A stretch of 64,000 bases of DNA from Ornithodoros turicata (taxonomy: Eukaryota > Arthropoda > Arachnida > Ixodida > Argasidae): positions 23,256,804-23,320,803 of the forward strand of contig NC_088204.1 of NCBI RefSeq assembly GCF_037126465.1, written 5' to 3'. This document shows positions 53,946-64,000 of this stretch, piece after piece; position 1 is the first letter of the stretch, and every line of letters starts with the position of its first letter. A program made the position numbers and the translations under genes. Under the pieces are notes generated by a model, which was given only the letters and a program-made list of their open reading frames with translations, ran no database searches and was not told the origin of the DNA.

Positions 53946-54367
53946 AGGAATGAAGATACAGACGCTTCGCAGGCCATACTGAGCTTGTCAACACTTCTTT
54001 TGTCGTGGGAACAACATTGGAGCGGCCCACAGATGCGCACACAGTTGCAAAGCGTAACAGACAACTTCACCTTTCATGTCCGACATGAACATTTTCTGCA
54101 GAGCCCATTGTTTTGGCCAAGTACGAGAAAAAAAGCACACCAATGCATTCTGCCACGAAGCCAACACGGCGAAAATAAGTCCTCCTTCTATGTTGTTCCA
54201 GCCTCAGAACATCAGTTCTTTCATGTTCATCAGTTGCCGCCCGCGTCGATCCCGTCGTATGAACGTGTATGTGAGTGAGCAAAAATGTAAGAGTGAAAGG
54301 AGGATGAGTGAGAGAGAGTGGCTGGTTTGTCCCTTCAGATGATGCACCCTGGAAGTGGCTGAGAAGG

Positions 54368-54450
54368 CGTGTTAGCTTAGCTCAATTGGTAGAGCCCTGG
54401 ACCGGCAATCCAGAAGATATGGGTTCGAGTCCTACAACGGGCTAACCTTT
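54368..54450 (+). ncRNA. tRNA-like SINE head
   Basis: TTAGCTCAATTGGTAGAGC (box A region), an anticodon-like arm ctgga-ccggcaa-tccag and GGTTCGAGTCC (box B). Position 33 is C not T and the acceptor pairing needs extra bases, so I treat it as a SINE or tRNA pseudogene (anticodon-equivalent GGC). Confidence 0.55.
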
Positions 54451-55432
54451 TCAGTGACTTTCATCTTTCATCATTACAAAACTGTGACGTTCTTGCGCTT
54501 CCATTCCACTTGTACGCCATCGAAGGGCCTCTGACAACAACACCCATGTGTGGGCATTTCTTTCTAAAGCTCAGGGTCAACAGATATTCTAACAAAACCA
54601 GATGGGATGCATTGCTTCAATGAAGGGCAGAGAGTACGCCGGTCAAGCCAACTTTAAGAAGCTGTGTCCCGCACTTCTGGGAATGCTTTGGGAAGTTATT
54701 ATCAGTGTGTGCAATATAACATGCACTGCTGTGTTGGCAGATGTTCTTAAAACCGAACGGCAATTGGTGACAAACAAAAAGTACACTGCTAAAATTTTCT
54801 CAAATACGTTAACACAAACGAATTCATCGAACAGCGACATCTTAATAATTAATATGACGACATCTTAATAATATGAAACATCTTAATAATTAATAAGAGA
54901 TAACGCTTCAAAATTCGTGTTCCACCCGCGGGCTCATAATGTACCAACCATGCTCTCAAAATTATATCTAACTCAAGAAATGAGGTCAAGAGCAGTTACT
55001 AAATCTAAATAAGCAGAGAAAAGTTCAACTGATGCGTAAAGGTGACTTCCCTGCTACACACCGCTGCAACGCGGAGAAGCCACTTTGACTGTTTCTGAAT
55101 TTTGGCATTTTGGTTAAGTTTGCCATGCAGGGGAACCGCAGACGATTGAGTGACTCTGAAACTTCTTCTAAATGTTGAATCTAGAGGTACCCTACAACGC
55201 ATATCCACGGGAATATTACAGTGCATCATACATTACCAGAGATATTAAGCGATGAAATCGTTTCCTGCGTGAAAATCCCCATACCTCCCGTGTATTCATG
55301 GTCCGAAAAGCGGGATGTCTGGGGAACCAAATGTACTTCATGTATAGCGATATTTTTCGTTTGTATAAGCTTAGAATAGATGTCTGAACGTGTATCCTCG
55401 GGAATATTACGATACCTTGGATAGAACAGCTG
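54451..55432. other. Spacer inside LTR element
   Basis: AT-rich with a short duplication of acatcttaataat at 54838-54890. No gene supported. Confidence 0.35.
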
Positions 55433-55993
55433 CTACAGCACTTTTCTATTGTCTTGGCGGCAAGTTTCACTCAATGGTCGCGAGAGGGCGCAAGGCGTCG
55501 CTGTCCACGAAAGCTGGGGATGATGAGAGCGTCGGTACCGTGGGCGACCAGAAAGGTCAGCGCGCATAGCGGCAACAGCGTCCGTAAGCTCTTTGACTTG
55601 CGCTTGTAGGGCAAGGAACGTAGGATCAGACGGGGAAACAGCCGCGATGTTCTCAGTCCGCGTGAAAGGTGGCGCAGATGGGGCGGAGTAGTCGATGATG
55701 CGGTCCGCCAACTGGGCAAGGTTATCGAGGGAGACCTCGTCAGATCCGGCCAGTACCAAACGGACTTGCTGTGGGAGCCGCTGGAGGAAGAGCTCCCGCA
55801 GGATCGAGGGCTGAGTATCAGCCGAGTCTCCGAGGAGCCGCTTCATGCGGTGCAGTAATTGGGTTGGCCGCCGATCGCCCAGTTCTTCCTCGGATAGAAG
55901 TTGGCGGAGCCGGGATTGCTCGTTGCATTCAGTGTGTGAAAGAATAGCCTCCTTCAGCCGATCGTAGGGGTTGTCAGGCGGTGGTGAAGCCAA
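55433..55993 (-). pseudogene. Gypsy gag fragment, inverted
   Basis: 186 open codons on the reverse strand from the ATG at 55993: DNPYDRLKEAILSHTECNEQ, RLRQLLSEEELGDRRPTQLL, then LFLQRLPQQVRLVLAG, the capsid-domain pattern of Gypsy gag proteins. Coiled and charged region follows (LQAQVKELTDAVAAMRADL). Homology stops near 55480. It is oriented against pol and lies directly beside it, so it was inverted relative to the normal LTR-gag-pol order. Confidence 0.85.
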
Positions 55994-56009
55994 GAGGTAA
56001 TCAACCGCC

Positions 56010-58308
56010 TACAACCGCGATCTGGTCAAGGCCTACCACCAGATCCCGGTAGCGCCCGAGGACATTCCGAAGACCGCCATTATCACTACGTTTGTCCTCT
56101 TCGAATTCGTCCGAATGCCGTTCGGTCTTCGGAATGCTGCACAGACTTTCAAGCGCTTTATCAACGAGGTCAGACGAGGTCTTCCATTCGTGTTTGCGTA
56201 TCTGGACGACCTACTCATTGCCAGCAAGTCTCCTGAGGAACACGAAGCACACCTGCGTCAGGTGTTCCAGCGCCTGGACGACAACGGCCTTGTCATCAAT
56301 CCCGGCAAATGCCTTTTCGGCGTTCCGTCGTTGGAATTCCTCGGCCACAGCGTGTCGGCGGACGGCATTTCACCGCTCCCGTCCAAGGTACAAGCCGTTC
56401 AAGACTTCCCCGTGCCTTCTTCACTGCGGAAGCACCGCGAGTTTCTCGGCCTCGTAAACTTCCATCGCCGTTTTATTCCACACTATGCCGACCTCTTGCG
56501 ACCCTTGACAGACCTGTTTCGTACGCACACCAAGGCGAACTCCCCTCTGACTCTCTCCTCAGAAGCTCTCACTGCCTTCCAAGCCATCAAGGCGGCCCTT
56601 GCAGCAGTCGCCATGCTAGTACACACCCGGTGTCTTCGGCCCCTACACGCCTAATGGTGGACGCCTCATCTCATGCCGTTGGCGCCGTTCTCCAGCAGCA
56701 GCAGTCCGGCGATGATTGGGCCCCCTTGGCTTTCTTCTCTCAGCGGCTCAAGCCATCCGAAGAGAGGTAAGCACCTTCAGCCGAGAACTCCTCGCCATCA
56801 ACTACGCTGTGAGGCACTTCCAGCATTACCTCGAAGGCCGGCGGTTCTACGTTCTCACGGACCATAAACCTCTTACGTTTGTCTTCAAGTCCATCCGTGA
56901 CACATACTCCCCGACCGACCTCCGTCGTCTCTCTTTCATCTCAGAGTACACCACCGACATCCGCTTTGTTCGTGGTGATCAGAACGCTCCGGCCGACGCA
57001 CTGTCACGCCTCGAGGGTGCCACGTGTTCGGCTGCCATGACCTTCGACACTCTGGCCGCCGCGCAAGCGGGAGATCCTACGCTTAGTCACCTTCTCTCAG
57101 ACACGACCAAGCACTCCCTACAGCTTCAGAAGGCGCGTCTACCCTTTTCGTCGTCTGACATATCGTGCGACCTCTCTGGTCCCGTCCTCCGTCCCTACTT
57201 GGCGCCCTCCCTGCGCTTCCCTACCTTTCAAGATCTTCATAACACCAGCCATCCTGGGATCCGTGCCACGCAGCGACTATTGTCATCTCGCTTTGTGTGG
57301 CCGGGAATGAACACGGACGTTCGACGTTGGACGAGGGCTTGCATCGCTTGCCAAAAGGCCAAGATCACACGTCACACCAAGACACCCGTTCATCCCTTCA
57401 CCTTGCCTGACGCACGGTTTCAGCACCTTCATGTCGACCTCGTTGGTCCATTACCCCCGTGCCACGGCCATCGCTACCTTCTTGCTATTGTAGACCGCTA
57501 TACACGATGGCCGGAAGCGGTTCCCCTTCCCGATGCGACTGCAGATACCGTGGCGCACGCCCTCCTCTCCGCCTGGATCGCACGGTACGGCTGCCCCGCC
57601 CGCATTACCACCGACCAGGGACGGCAGTTCCAGAGTGCCTTCTTCAGGCGACTCATGGCGCTCCTCGGCATTCACCATCTGCGGACCCCAGCCTACCACC
57701 CCGCTGCAAACGGTCTGGTGGAGCGTTTTCACCGCCAGCTGAAGACCGCTCTCATCGCTCGTTAGGCCGGGACTCATTGGGTCGACCATCTGCCCCTAGT
57801 CTTGCTGGGCATTCGCTCCGTCCTGAAGCACGACCTTGCTTGCTCTGCCGCAGAGTTGGTTTTTGGCACGACCCTGCGTTTGCCCGCTGACTTCTGGTGC
57901 CCCGGTCAAACTGAGCAGCCTGTTCCCCCGGCCGACTATGTCCACGGCCTCCGACGCTTCTTCCGTCAGCTTGCTCCGACCCCTCCGCGCCAGCCCACCA
58001 CTGTCCCGGTTTTTGTTCCCCAAGACCTCAAGTCCTGCACACATGCATTCCTGCGTCGTGACGCCGTTCGCCGTCCCCTGGCCCCTCACTACGATGGCCC
58101 CTTCCGTGTGCTGTGCCGGTCTTACAAGACGTTTACCCTCGACATGGCCAGACACAAACAGGTGGTGTCGTTAGACCGTGTGAAGCCTGCTTACATGGAT
58201 TCCGACTCTCCTGCACCACTTCCTTGCTCCACTGTACGACCTCCGCACCCGGACCCCAGGCTCCGTCGTACAGTCTCTGGGGCCAGCACCCTCGGTGGGT
58301 GGTGGTAG
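56010..58308 (+). pseudogene. Gypsy pol: RT, RNase H, integrase
   Basis: RT enters at its first catalytic Asp region (DLVKAYHQI) and has FAYLDDLLIAS (YLDD) near 56200. RNase H begins at MVDASSHAVGAVL (56654) and continues with FYVLTDHKPL. Integrase has H-H-C-C (HPGIRATQ.., CIACQKAK), core D in HVDLVGPLPP, D in ITTDQGRQF and E in NGLVERFHRQLK. Frame changes near 56640 and 56770 and an in-frame TAG at 57763 break it; the C-terminus ends at 58308. Protease is absent. Confidence 0.92.
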
Positions 58309-58384
58309 TGGTGAAAGGGTTTGCCGTAGTCGGCCTCACGTATGTGGGCAACGTCACGACTGACGCCCTGGGGGAATGTGCGTC

Positions 58385-58470
58385 CTGGGCCGACTTCTAA
58401 GGGAACTGTGCCGACATATGTCTGAGAGCGTCTGAGGAAAACCCAGGAAAAACCCCAGACCCTCACCCAG
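58385..58470 (-). mobile_element. Headless SINE fragment
   Basis: cctgggccgacttctaagg and aacccaggaaaaaccccag match the body of the SINE at 19205-19385. It lacks the tRNA-like head. Lies between pol and the 3' LTR. Confidence 0.6.
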
Positions 58471-58504
58471 CACCCTCAGCCAGTCTCCAACTCCCCCCTC
58501 AGCC

Positions 58505-58526
58505 AGTCGAAGGGGAGGGGGAGCCC
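58505..58526 (+). other. Polypurine tract
   Basis: gtcgaaggggagggggagccc immediately precedes the 3' LTR. Confidence 0.7.
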
Positions 58527-58670
58527 TGTAGCGAGCCGCCCAATCTGCAACGCCATCAGCGCTCGTTCAAATTGGTCGCGCTAATAAATGCACGGCGCAC
58601 GGGCCGCTCGGCCAGTTGTTCCCGTGGATTAGCCAGAACGTTGTCTCTTTCGTGGAACACGCTACCTACA
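58527..58670 (+). repeat. 3' LTR (144 bp)
   Basis: TGTAGCGAGCC ... GCTACCTACA; followed by CGTG (58671-58674). Confidence 0.92.
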
Positions 58671-58674
58671 CGTG

Positions 58675-61384
58675 GTTCTTCAGCCGCCAGACATCTGTTG
58701 CTGAGTCCACGCGGCACTAGTGCTCTCCTTGATGGTTCTAGCCAGAACAGTACCAGCGGCCGTGCAGGGGAGTCAACTCGTTCCAGAATGTGCAGTACTC
58801 CTTTCATGGCAAAGATAGAGGAATACATCTCGATACACCGAAAGCTCCAGCCACCCGTGGTAACCAGTATTTTGTTCCGTTCCAGAAAAAACGAAATACA
58901 AGAGAGTTGATTTTAGCTGTGATTCTGGCTGGGGGATACATGATACGGGCAGCATACCACAAATTGTTACAGAACACCGACTTGATGAAGAACACCCGTT
59001 CTTGGAAAGAGAAGTTGAACTGCTGGGCCACCACAATTTGTCCAGCAAGTTTCTCCAAGATCACGATCCAGTTTCGCTTGCTGGCTCCGGCTTATGCGAA
59101 AAGCACGCCGAGGATGTTTATTTATGGGGTGTATGATATGTCTGGACGAAGTGGCTCTCTGAAACCCGCCACCGTAAGCGCCTTTGACTTTCATAAATTC
59201 AGCTGGGCTCCTGAGAGTTTCCCATACTGCCGAAAAATCTCGAACGTGTGTGTTACACTGTCGCTGTCCCTTAGAAATAAAACGATGTCATCCGCATAGG
59301 CTGATATTTTGACTTCTCCAGTCCCAGGGAGAGGAAACCCATTGATGCGTGCAGATAGCGCAACATTACGAACAAATGGCTCGAGATTGATTATAACAAG
59401 CATGGGGGACAGCGGGCATCCCTGCCTGACCCCTCTTGTGACTCTAAAAGGGGCTGATACTTCTGCATTGACGACGATTTCTGAAGATATATCGCTGTAT
59501 AGGTTTTTCACCCACTCAGTGAACTTGGGAGGAAAACCAAAACACTGCAGCACCCACAGAAGGTAGTCATGCTCCACTCTGTCGAAAGCCTTCTTTTGGT
59601 CCAGGAACAGCAAAACACCTGCTTGACCCCTCGAGTTCATATAGGCTAACATGTCTCTCATAAGTGTAAGGCTCTCGAAGATGTTTCTACCTTGCACTCC
59701 ACATGTCTGGTAAGGGCTTATGATAAACGGAAGAACTGACGCCAACCTTCTGGCAAGCACTGTGCTCAGAATTTTGCTGTCCACGTTCAGGAGCGTTATT
59801 GGCCTCCACGCGCCAGGGTCTGAGGGATCACTGTTTCCTTCTTTTGGTAACAAAATCACCCGACCACGTTTGAAGGAAGCTGGCACGACACCAGATGTTA
59901 GAATTCTATTCAACAGGGCTATCAGACCCTTTCCTATAACCGGCCAGAAAGACATGTAGAACTCTATGGGAAACCCATATGGCCCTGGAGCCGATCCTGT
60001 CTTCATGGCTGGGATGGTTCCGTATACTTCATAGGCGGTGACTGGTACTGTAAATGGGGTTTGGTACTCTGCCGGCACTTGAGGAAGATTTGAACAAAAA
60101 CCCTCTGCACTAGGCGGGGGCCATTCTCCTTGCCGTTCAGTCTTGAACAGAACTTCAAAAAATCCAGTGAACCGAGCTAGGATCTCTTCCTGGTCATATG
60201 TAAGGGAGTCATCATCACGGCGAACGCTCTCAATTCGGCGCCGTACATTGTGACCAATTTCAGCATTGTGAACATAGCGCAGCATGTCTTTGTTTTGGAT
60301 CGGGCAATTACGACTTCGCAGGATACAAGATGCCTTGGTAAGCCATTGCAAGGTGCGTCTCTGCTCCATTAGCAGTTGGTGCAGATTGTCTTGTGCCAGT
60401 AGAGTAGCTGCGCCACCTCTTTTTATTATCTTAATATATGTTCTTATAGTTTGGCGATGTACTTTGCTTTCTTTTCTTTGCCGGCGTGTACACACGCTTG
60501 TCGCCATTGGTCCTTACAGTCATCCCAACGTCTGGATAAGTTCTCACTTGCCGTTAGCGTGGTGGTTATAACACCTGTTAGGGATTGCACGGCATCCGGC
60601 TCCCGTAATAGCGAAGTATCAAAACGCCAGAAGTGTTCTTGAAAATGTTGAATTTGAAATCCTGTAAGTTCAACTAGCACAGGGAAATGATCTGAGACGT
60701 GACCTGCGGCAGCTGTAAACTTCAAGACTTCACAGTCTGAAACATTTTGTGATAAGCAGTCGGAGACGTAAAAGCGATCCAGTCGTTAGAGTGATGTCCC
60801 GCGGGGCCATGTGTGACAGAACGTATTCGGGTGCACCAAATCCCAGCAGTCTTTCAATTTGAATTGTGCAACGAGCTGGCGGAGTTGACGCGCGTGCCAA
60901 GCTGGCCGTAATACCCCTTCGCCTCGTGTGTCTTTGTTTGCGTCTAGGACACAGTTGAAGTCGCCGCCCAAAATCACGGGGTGGGGGTAGAGCAGAAATA
61001 CATCCCGTTCTTTGAAGAAACTGTTGCCATGTCCTTGACGAGCTGGAGCATACACATTGATTAAGCGCACTTTATCCGAACCAATGACAAACTCAACGGA
61101 AATAACGCGACCTTTCGTGTCACTTGTAAAAGTGCATCTCGACACCAATTGATGCCGAAGAACAACGAGTGCAACCCCTTGTGATCTTCGAGCCGCAAGA
61201 GAGAATAAAACTTTCACCTTATGCTGATTCTCGAATTCCACAACGTCACTCCACTTCGCAAAGTTCGTTTCTTGAACAAGCACAATGTCACATCCTTGAG
61301 CACGGGCTAGTTGTAGGACGGTGTGCTGTTTGGTGTCGCTTTGGAACCCTTGTGCATTTAACGTTAGTATTCTTACTTACATAA
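58675..61384 (-). pseudogene. Tx1/L1-like LINE ORF2, N-terminal and RT part
   Basis: From 61384 downward: endonuclease start (QGFQSDTKQ, DIVLVQETNF), GGDFNCVLDANKD near 60950, then a stop at about 60788. RT is open 60507-59191 (438 codons): WRPITLLNVDSKILSTVLA, VLLFLDQKKAFDRVEHDYL, RGVRQGCPLSPML and the catalytic YADD (SAYADDIVLFL) near 59290. After further frame changes the thumb region continues to 58675 (VFFIKSVFCN, FFWNGTKYW). The LTR insertion then interrupts it, and the C-terminus lies at 48627-47960. Confidence 0.9.
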
Positions 61385-61407
61385 AAAGGAAAAGAAACAT
61401 GACGCTT

Positions 61408-61810
61408 TTAGTCTGTAGAACCATCACTAGTTTCTGAAGAGCTGCCTACTTTCATTCTCTTGCTGCTTACTGGACCTGAGGCTGACGACGATGAATCGCG
61501 ATCACTTTGCAGTTGCAGTGTAAGTTTAGTTACGCCATTATGATCAGGATTTGTGTTCTTTAGAGTACCACTTTTCCGGTTGTTAGCAACACCTCGTGCT
61601 ACGCTTAACCTTTTGACAGCTAATGACGCAGGCCGCTCTAGTCGTTGGGCTACTGGATGACCACTGGTGGTTGAAAATTGAGGGTGCGGCAACTCCAAGG
61701 GATGTCCTATGTCGTTTCCGCCGACCTGTACCGGATCCTCAACCTTCTCCTCTGCTTCAAAGTTACTAGGACTGTTGCATAGGGCTAGGGCTTTCGTCTT
61801 CTTGCCATCA
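61408..61810 (-). pseudogene. Tx1/L1-like LINE ORF1, C-terminal piece
   Basis: Reverse-strand frame ending at about 61411 with a Ser-rich, basic tail (SDRDSSSSASGPVSSKRMKV). It stops 24 bases before the ORF2 region. The rest of ORF1 is missing, so the LINE is 5'-truncated near 61810. Confidence 0.55.
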
Positions 61811-62402
61811 CTTTAGCGCTTTTAGTGGGATGCAGTACCAACAGTCCCAGTCTGACATTTTACCAAAAAGGATTTCTTTGCTTTTAATGAGCATATTTGT
61901 TGAAGCAAATCTGTTGTTGAGAGGCTTGAAATGTTGAAAAAGTATCATCGCTTCTATGATTATGTAAAACGAATGGAATGCAAAGACACGCACATATTAT
62001 GACACTGCAACCGGCAGCACAATGTCAGTTGTCAAACGGTCAGTTGTCATTTCAGTTCTCCCAATGCAATGTTCTATGCTTTTTTTAAATATTGTTTCCT
62101 TCATTCTAAATTAATAATCATTTTATCACAAATCACAATGTGTGATTGCATTACATGATGAATATTCGACAGTCGTATAAAAATGGGGGCTTAGATTGCG
62201 CATCATCCTTTTTTACTGTCTTCATATTCTTTTTTTAAACATGTTGTATTTCAAAAAGCTGCTAGGAATGCCCAAATATATAATCTCTGTTGGTTTGTAC
62301 TTTTTTTCCCCTTGAAATTTCCTAGCCTGTTATAGCAGAAGATTAGTACCGGAACACCACACTAGGGGGTGATCTTGGATCAGTGAGGGTATACAGTCAA
62401 CT
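61811..62402. other. AT-rich spacer, no gene seen
   Basis: No recognisable coding frame or repeat. Confidence 0.35.
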
Positions 62403-62760
62403 GATCTTCATAACGAACCCTGAGACTGGGAAAGACACACTAACAGAAGTCTCGCTCCTACACTGTTAAAACAGAGCTTCGCCACATAGCACGCTCCTGA
62501 CCAACCATCATACCGAATGATATCATTCTGCGTCATGATTTGTTCAAAACAGGGGGGAGGCGCCTATCTGGGACAAGATAATCTGTCCCAGATAGGCGCC
62601 TCCTCTCATTTTCAACAAATCAATGGACAGAATGATATCATTCGGAATGACGGTTGGCTAGGAGCGTGCTATGCGGTGAAGTTCTGTTTTAACAGTGTAG
62701 AGTTTCCAGGGGTATTGAGACTCCTGTTTTCTCCAGTCTCAGGGTTCGTTATGAAGATCA
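62403..62760. repeat. Large foldback palindrome
   Basis: Arms 62403-62574 and 62584-62760 pair over about 170 bases, with a loop of about 9 bases (agataatct-like) in gggacaagataatctgtccc. Contains GATATCATTC in both arms. Flanked by the same caccagctcgcctgctt sequence type seen after 35598. Confidence 0.88.
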
Positions 62761-62797
62761 ATTATCACCAGCTCGCCTGCTTTCTCGCCGCTCTATA

Positions 62798-62985
62798 CAG
62801 TCAACCCTCGATTTATGAACCTTGGATTTATGAATCCCCTCGTTTTACGAACAGGAGCACATGCGTTTTATGAACCTCGATATCCGAATAATGAATGGAA
62901 TTTCTGGGAACCAACTTGAAGTTGCCCAGCGTTTTTGCCCTCAATTTATGAAGGGATCGTTCCGAGGTCAACATAAATCTTCAGA
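62798..62985 (+). mobile_element. Pogo/Tigger-like end, truncated
   Basis: After TA, CAGTCAACCCTCGATTTATG matches the Tigger TIR style, followed by repeated ttatgaac words. The opposite end is not in the window. Confidence 0.55.
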
Positions 62986-64000
62986 GGTATGATTCCGTGG
63001 TCTTATGAATGACGCTGAAACGAAACTGAAACTTTTTAGCTTTTTCCGGATATTGCACCCTGGGTTTTTTACCCCTGGAAAATCGGAACGTCAAACGGGT
63101 TTTCCGGGGATGGACCAAGTGTTCCTGAACTCTATTTATGGACGCAGTCACCCGGAGGTTAACAAAAGCAGACCAGCAGCGAAACTATGGGGTCAAAAGG
63201 ACTTGAGAGCATACCAGTGACGTGTGGTCCCCGTCTATGTCAGCTATTGTGCGAAGCGTACAAGAGTGCTTAGTTGTTCTCTGGACGGAATGTCCGGGAG
63301 GAATACACGGTGTCAATGAGGACCGCAGCTTTCACTTTTTCCTCGAGACTTCGAAATAGAAGCATCGCGAGCCCGAAAGAAGCGAGGATGCCTTACAGCG
63401 GGCCTTACACAATTTAGTATTGCATAATAAACAGGGTGAATGGAGACAACCAAGAGGAAAATGGTTGTCAAGAGTGTGCGCAGCGGCTGCGAACCGTCCC
63501 AGTTCGTCCCGGCGTGTTGTGATATCAAGTCATCCGATGACTTTTACTGGCTGTCGAGAAGCGTCTGCTACGCACGGAAGCAAGGCCACCTGTGGACTGC
63601 TCCGTGTCAGACGGTGGACATGGCGGCGCCTAATACAAGTACGACGGGAAAAAGAAAGAAGGCACGCGCCTCGTTATTGGGCGAATGAGATGACGTCAGC
63701 GACTGGCAACCGAGAAAAGGAGCACTTATACTTTTTGTGGAATATGAATCTCAGGCCTTGTAATATTAGCTTCTATACTCCCCCTGAGTCATTTTTCTTA
63801 CCAGGTCTGCTGCTTTAATGGTGTTGCTTTTATTGTCCGACACTCAGAATGGATTCTGCAAGTTTATAGACTATAGTAGTTGTTACACCTTTCGCTCAGA
63901 TCGTAATAATTGAATACTGCGCTTATCCCACCCCCAACTTCGCACACTGGTAGCCATTTGTCTGGTGTTTTTTATTATTTTTTATTTTGCCGGCGTTAAG
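62986..64000. other. Terminal stretch, no recognised gene
   Basis: A frame at 63440-63688 opens METTKRKMVVKSVRSGC and is Lys/Cys-rich, but I recognise no family. TATTAATTT-type words and AATAAA near 63427 are the only other signals. The window ends inside intergenic DNA. Confidence 0.35.

Larger units (their letters stand above)
48628..58670 (+). mobile_element. Gypsy-type LTR retrotransposon, rearranged
   Basis: Two short LTRs, a TGG-starting primer-binding site, a purine tract, plus-strand pol (56010-58308) and a 4-bp target duplication define one insertion into the Tx1/L1-like LINE. The inside is not normal: about 6.6 kb of unrelated DNA with a Tigger remnant and SINEs lies between leader and pol, and the gag fragment is inverted. 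Protease and the start of RT are missing. Confidence 0.88.

Noticed and set aside
54368..54450. Functional tRNA-Ala(GGC) gene
   Set aside because: C at position 33, poor acceptor pairing and flanks resembling a SINE; kept only as a tRNA-like element.

Overview
The window looks like repeat-dense chromosomal DNA from an arthropod, most likely a hard tick. The evidence is the mix of tRNA-derived SINEs, I-like, jockey-like and Tx1/L1-like LINEs, short-LTR Gypsy, Tigger, mariner and hAT remnants, short GT-AG introns and TATA/TCAKTY-type promoters. The tick assignment rests on recalled repeat styles, not on a search. No complete, confidently identified host gene was found.

Layout: 1-2903 is a 233-bp satellite array that flips orientation at about 1808. 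2904-10455 holds LINE and SINE fragments and a broken THAP-like domain. 10780-16170 is a nearly full-length I-like LINE on the minus strand, followed by a palindromic mariner-type MITE (16185-16494). 16495-20859 has CpG-rich promoter-like DNA, one candidate small spliced ORF, a SINE and a second THAP-like ORF. 20860-33853 is a Maverick/Polinton (adintovirus-like) provirus. 33860-42780 is AT-rich DNA with foldback elements. 42790-45295 is another LINE. 47960-61810 is a Tx1/L1-like LINE split by a Gypsy-type LTR element (48628-58670), which itself carries unrelated DNA, a Tigger remnant, SINEs and an inverted gag piece. 61811-64000 holds a long foldback and a Tigger-like end.

The most interesting object is the Maverick: 12,994 bp, bounded by a perfect 6-bp target duplication (TTCATG), with 1.36-kb terminal inverted repeats starting 5'-AG. 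The left half is a tightly overlapping plus-strand virion and integration block: packaging ATPase, small basic proteins, chromodomain integrase, penton-like protein, hexon-like major capsid protein and adenain-like protease. Several of these are broken. No protein-primed DNA polymerase B is visible. The right half instead holds short genes whose reading frames open across 54-67-nt GT-AG introns. Two of these are paralogues with a C-x(1-2)-C-G-G-L-W-x(5)-H-x(11)-C signature; one starts inside the last exon of the other in a different frame. Upstream lies a roughly 105-bp repeat array with perfect TGACGTCA (CRE/ATF) palindromes. Both TIRs end in the same TATA box facing inward, so the ends act as matched divergent promoters.
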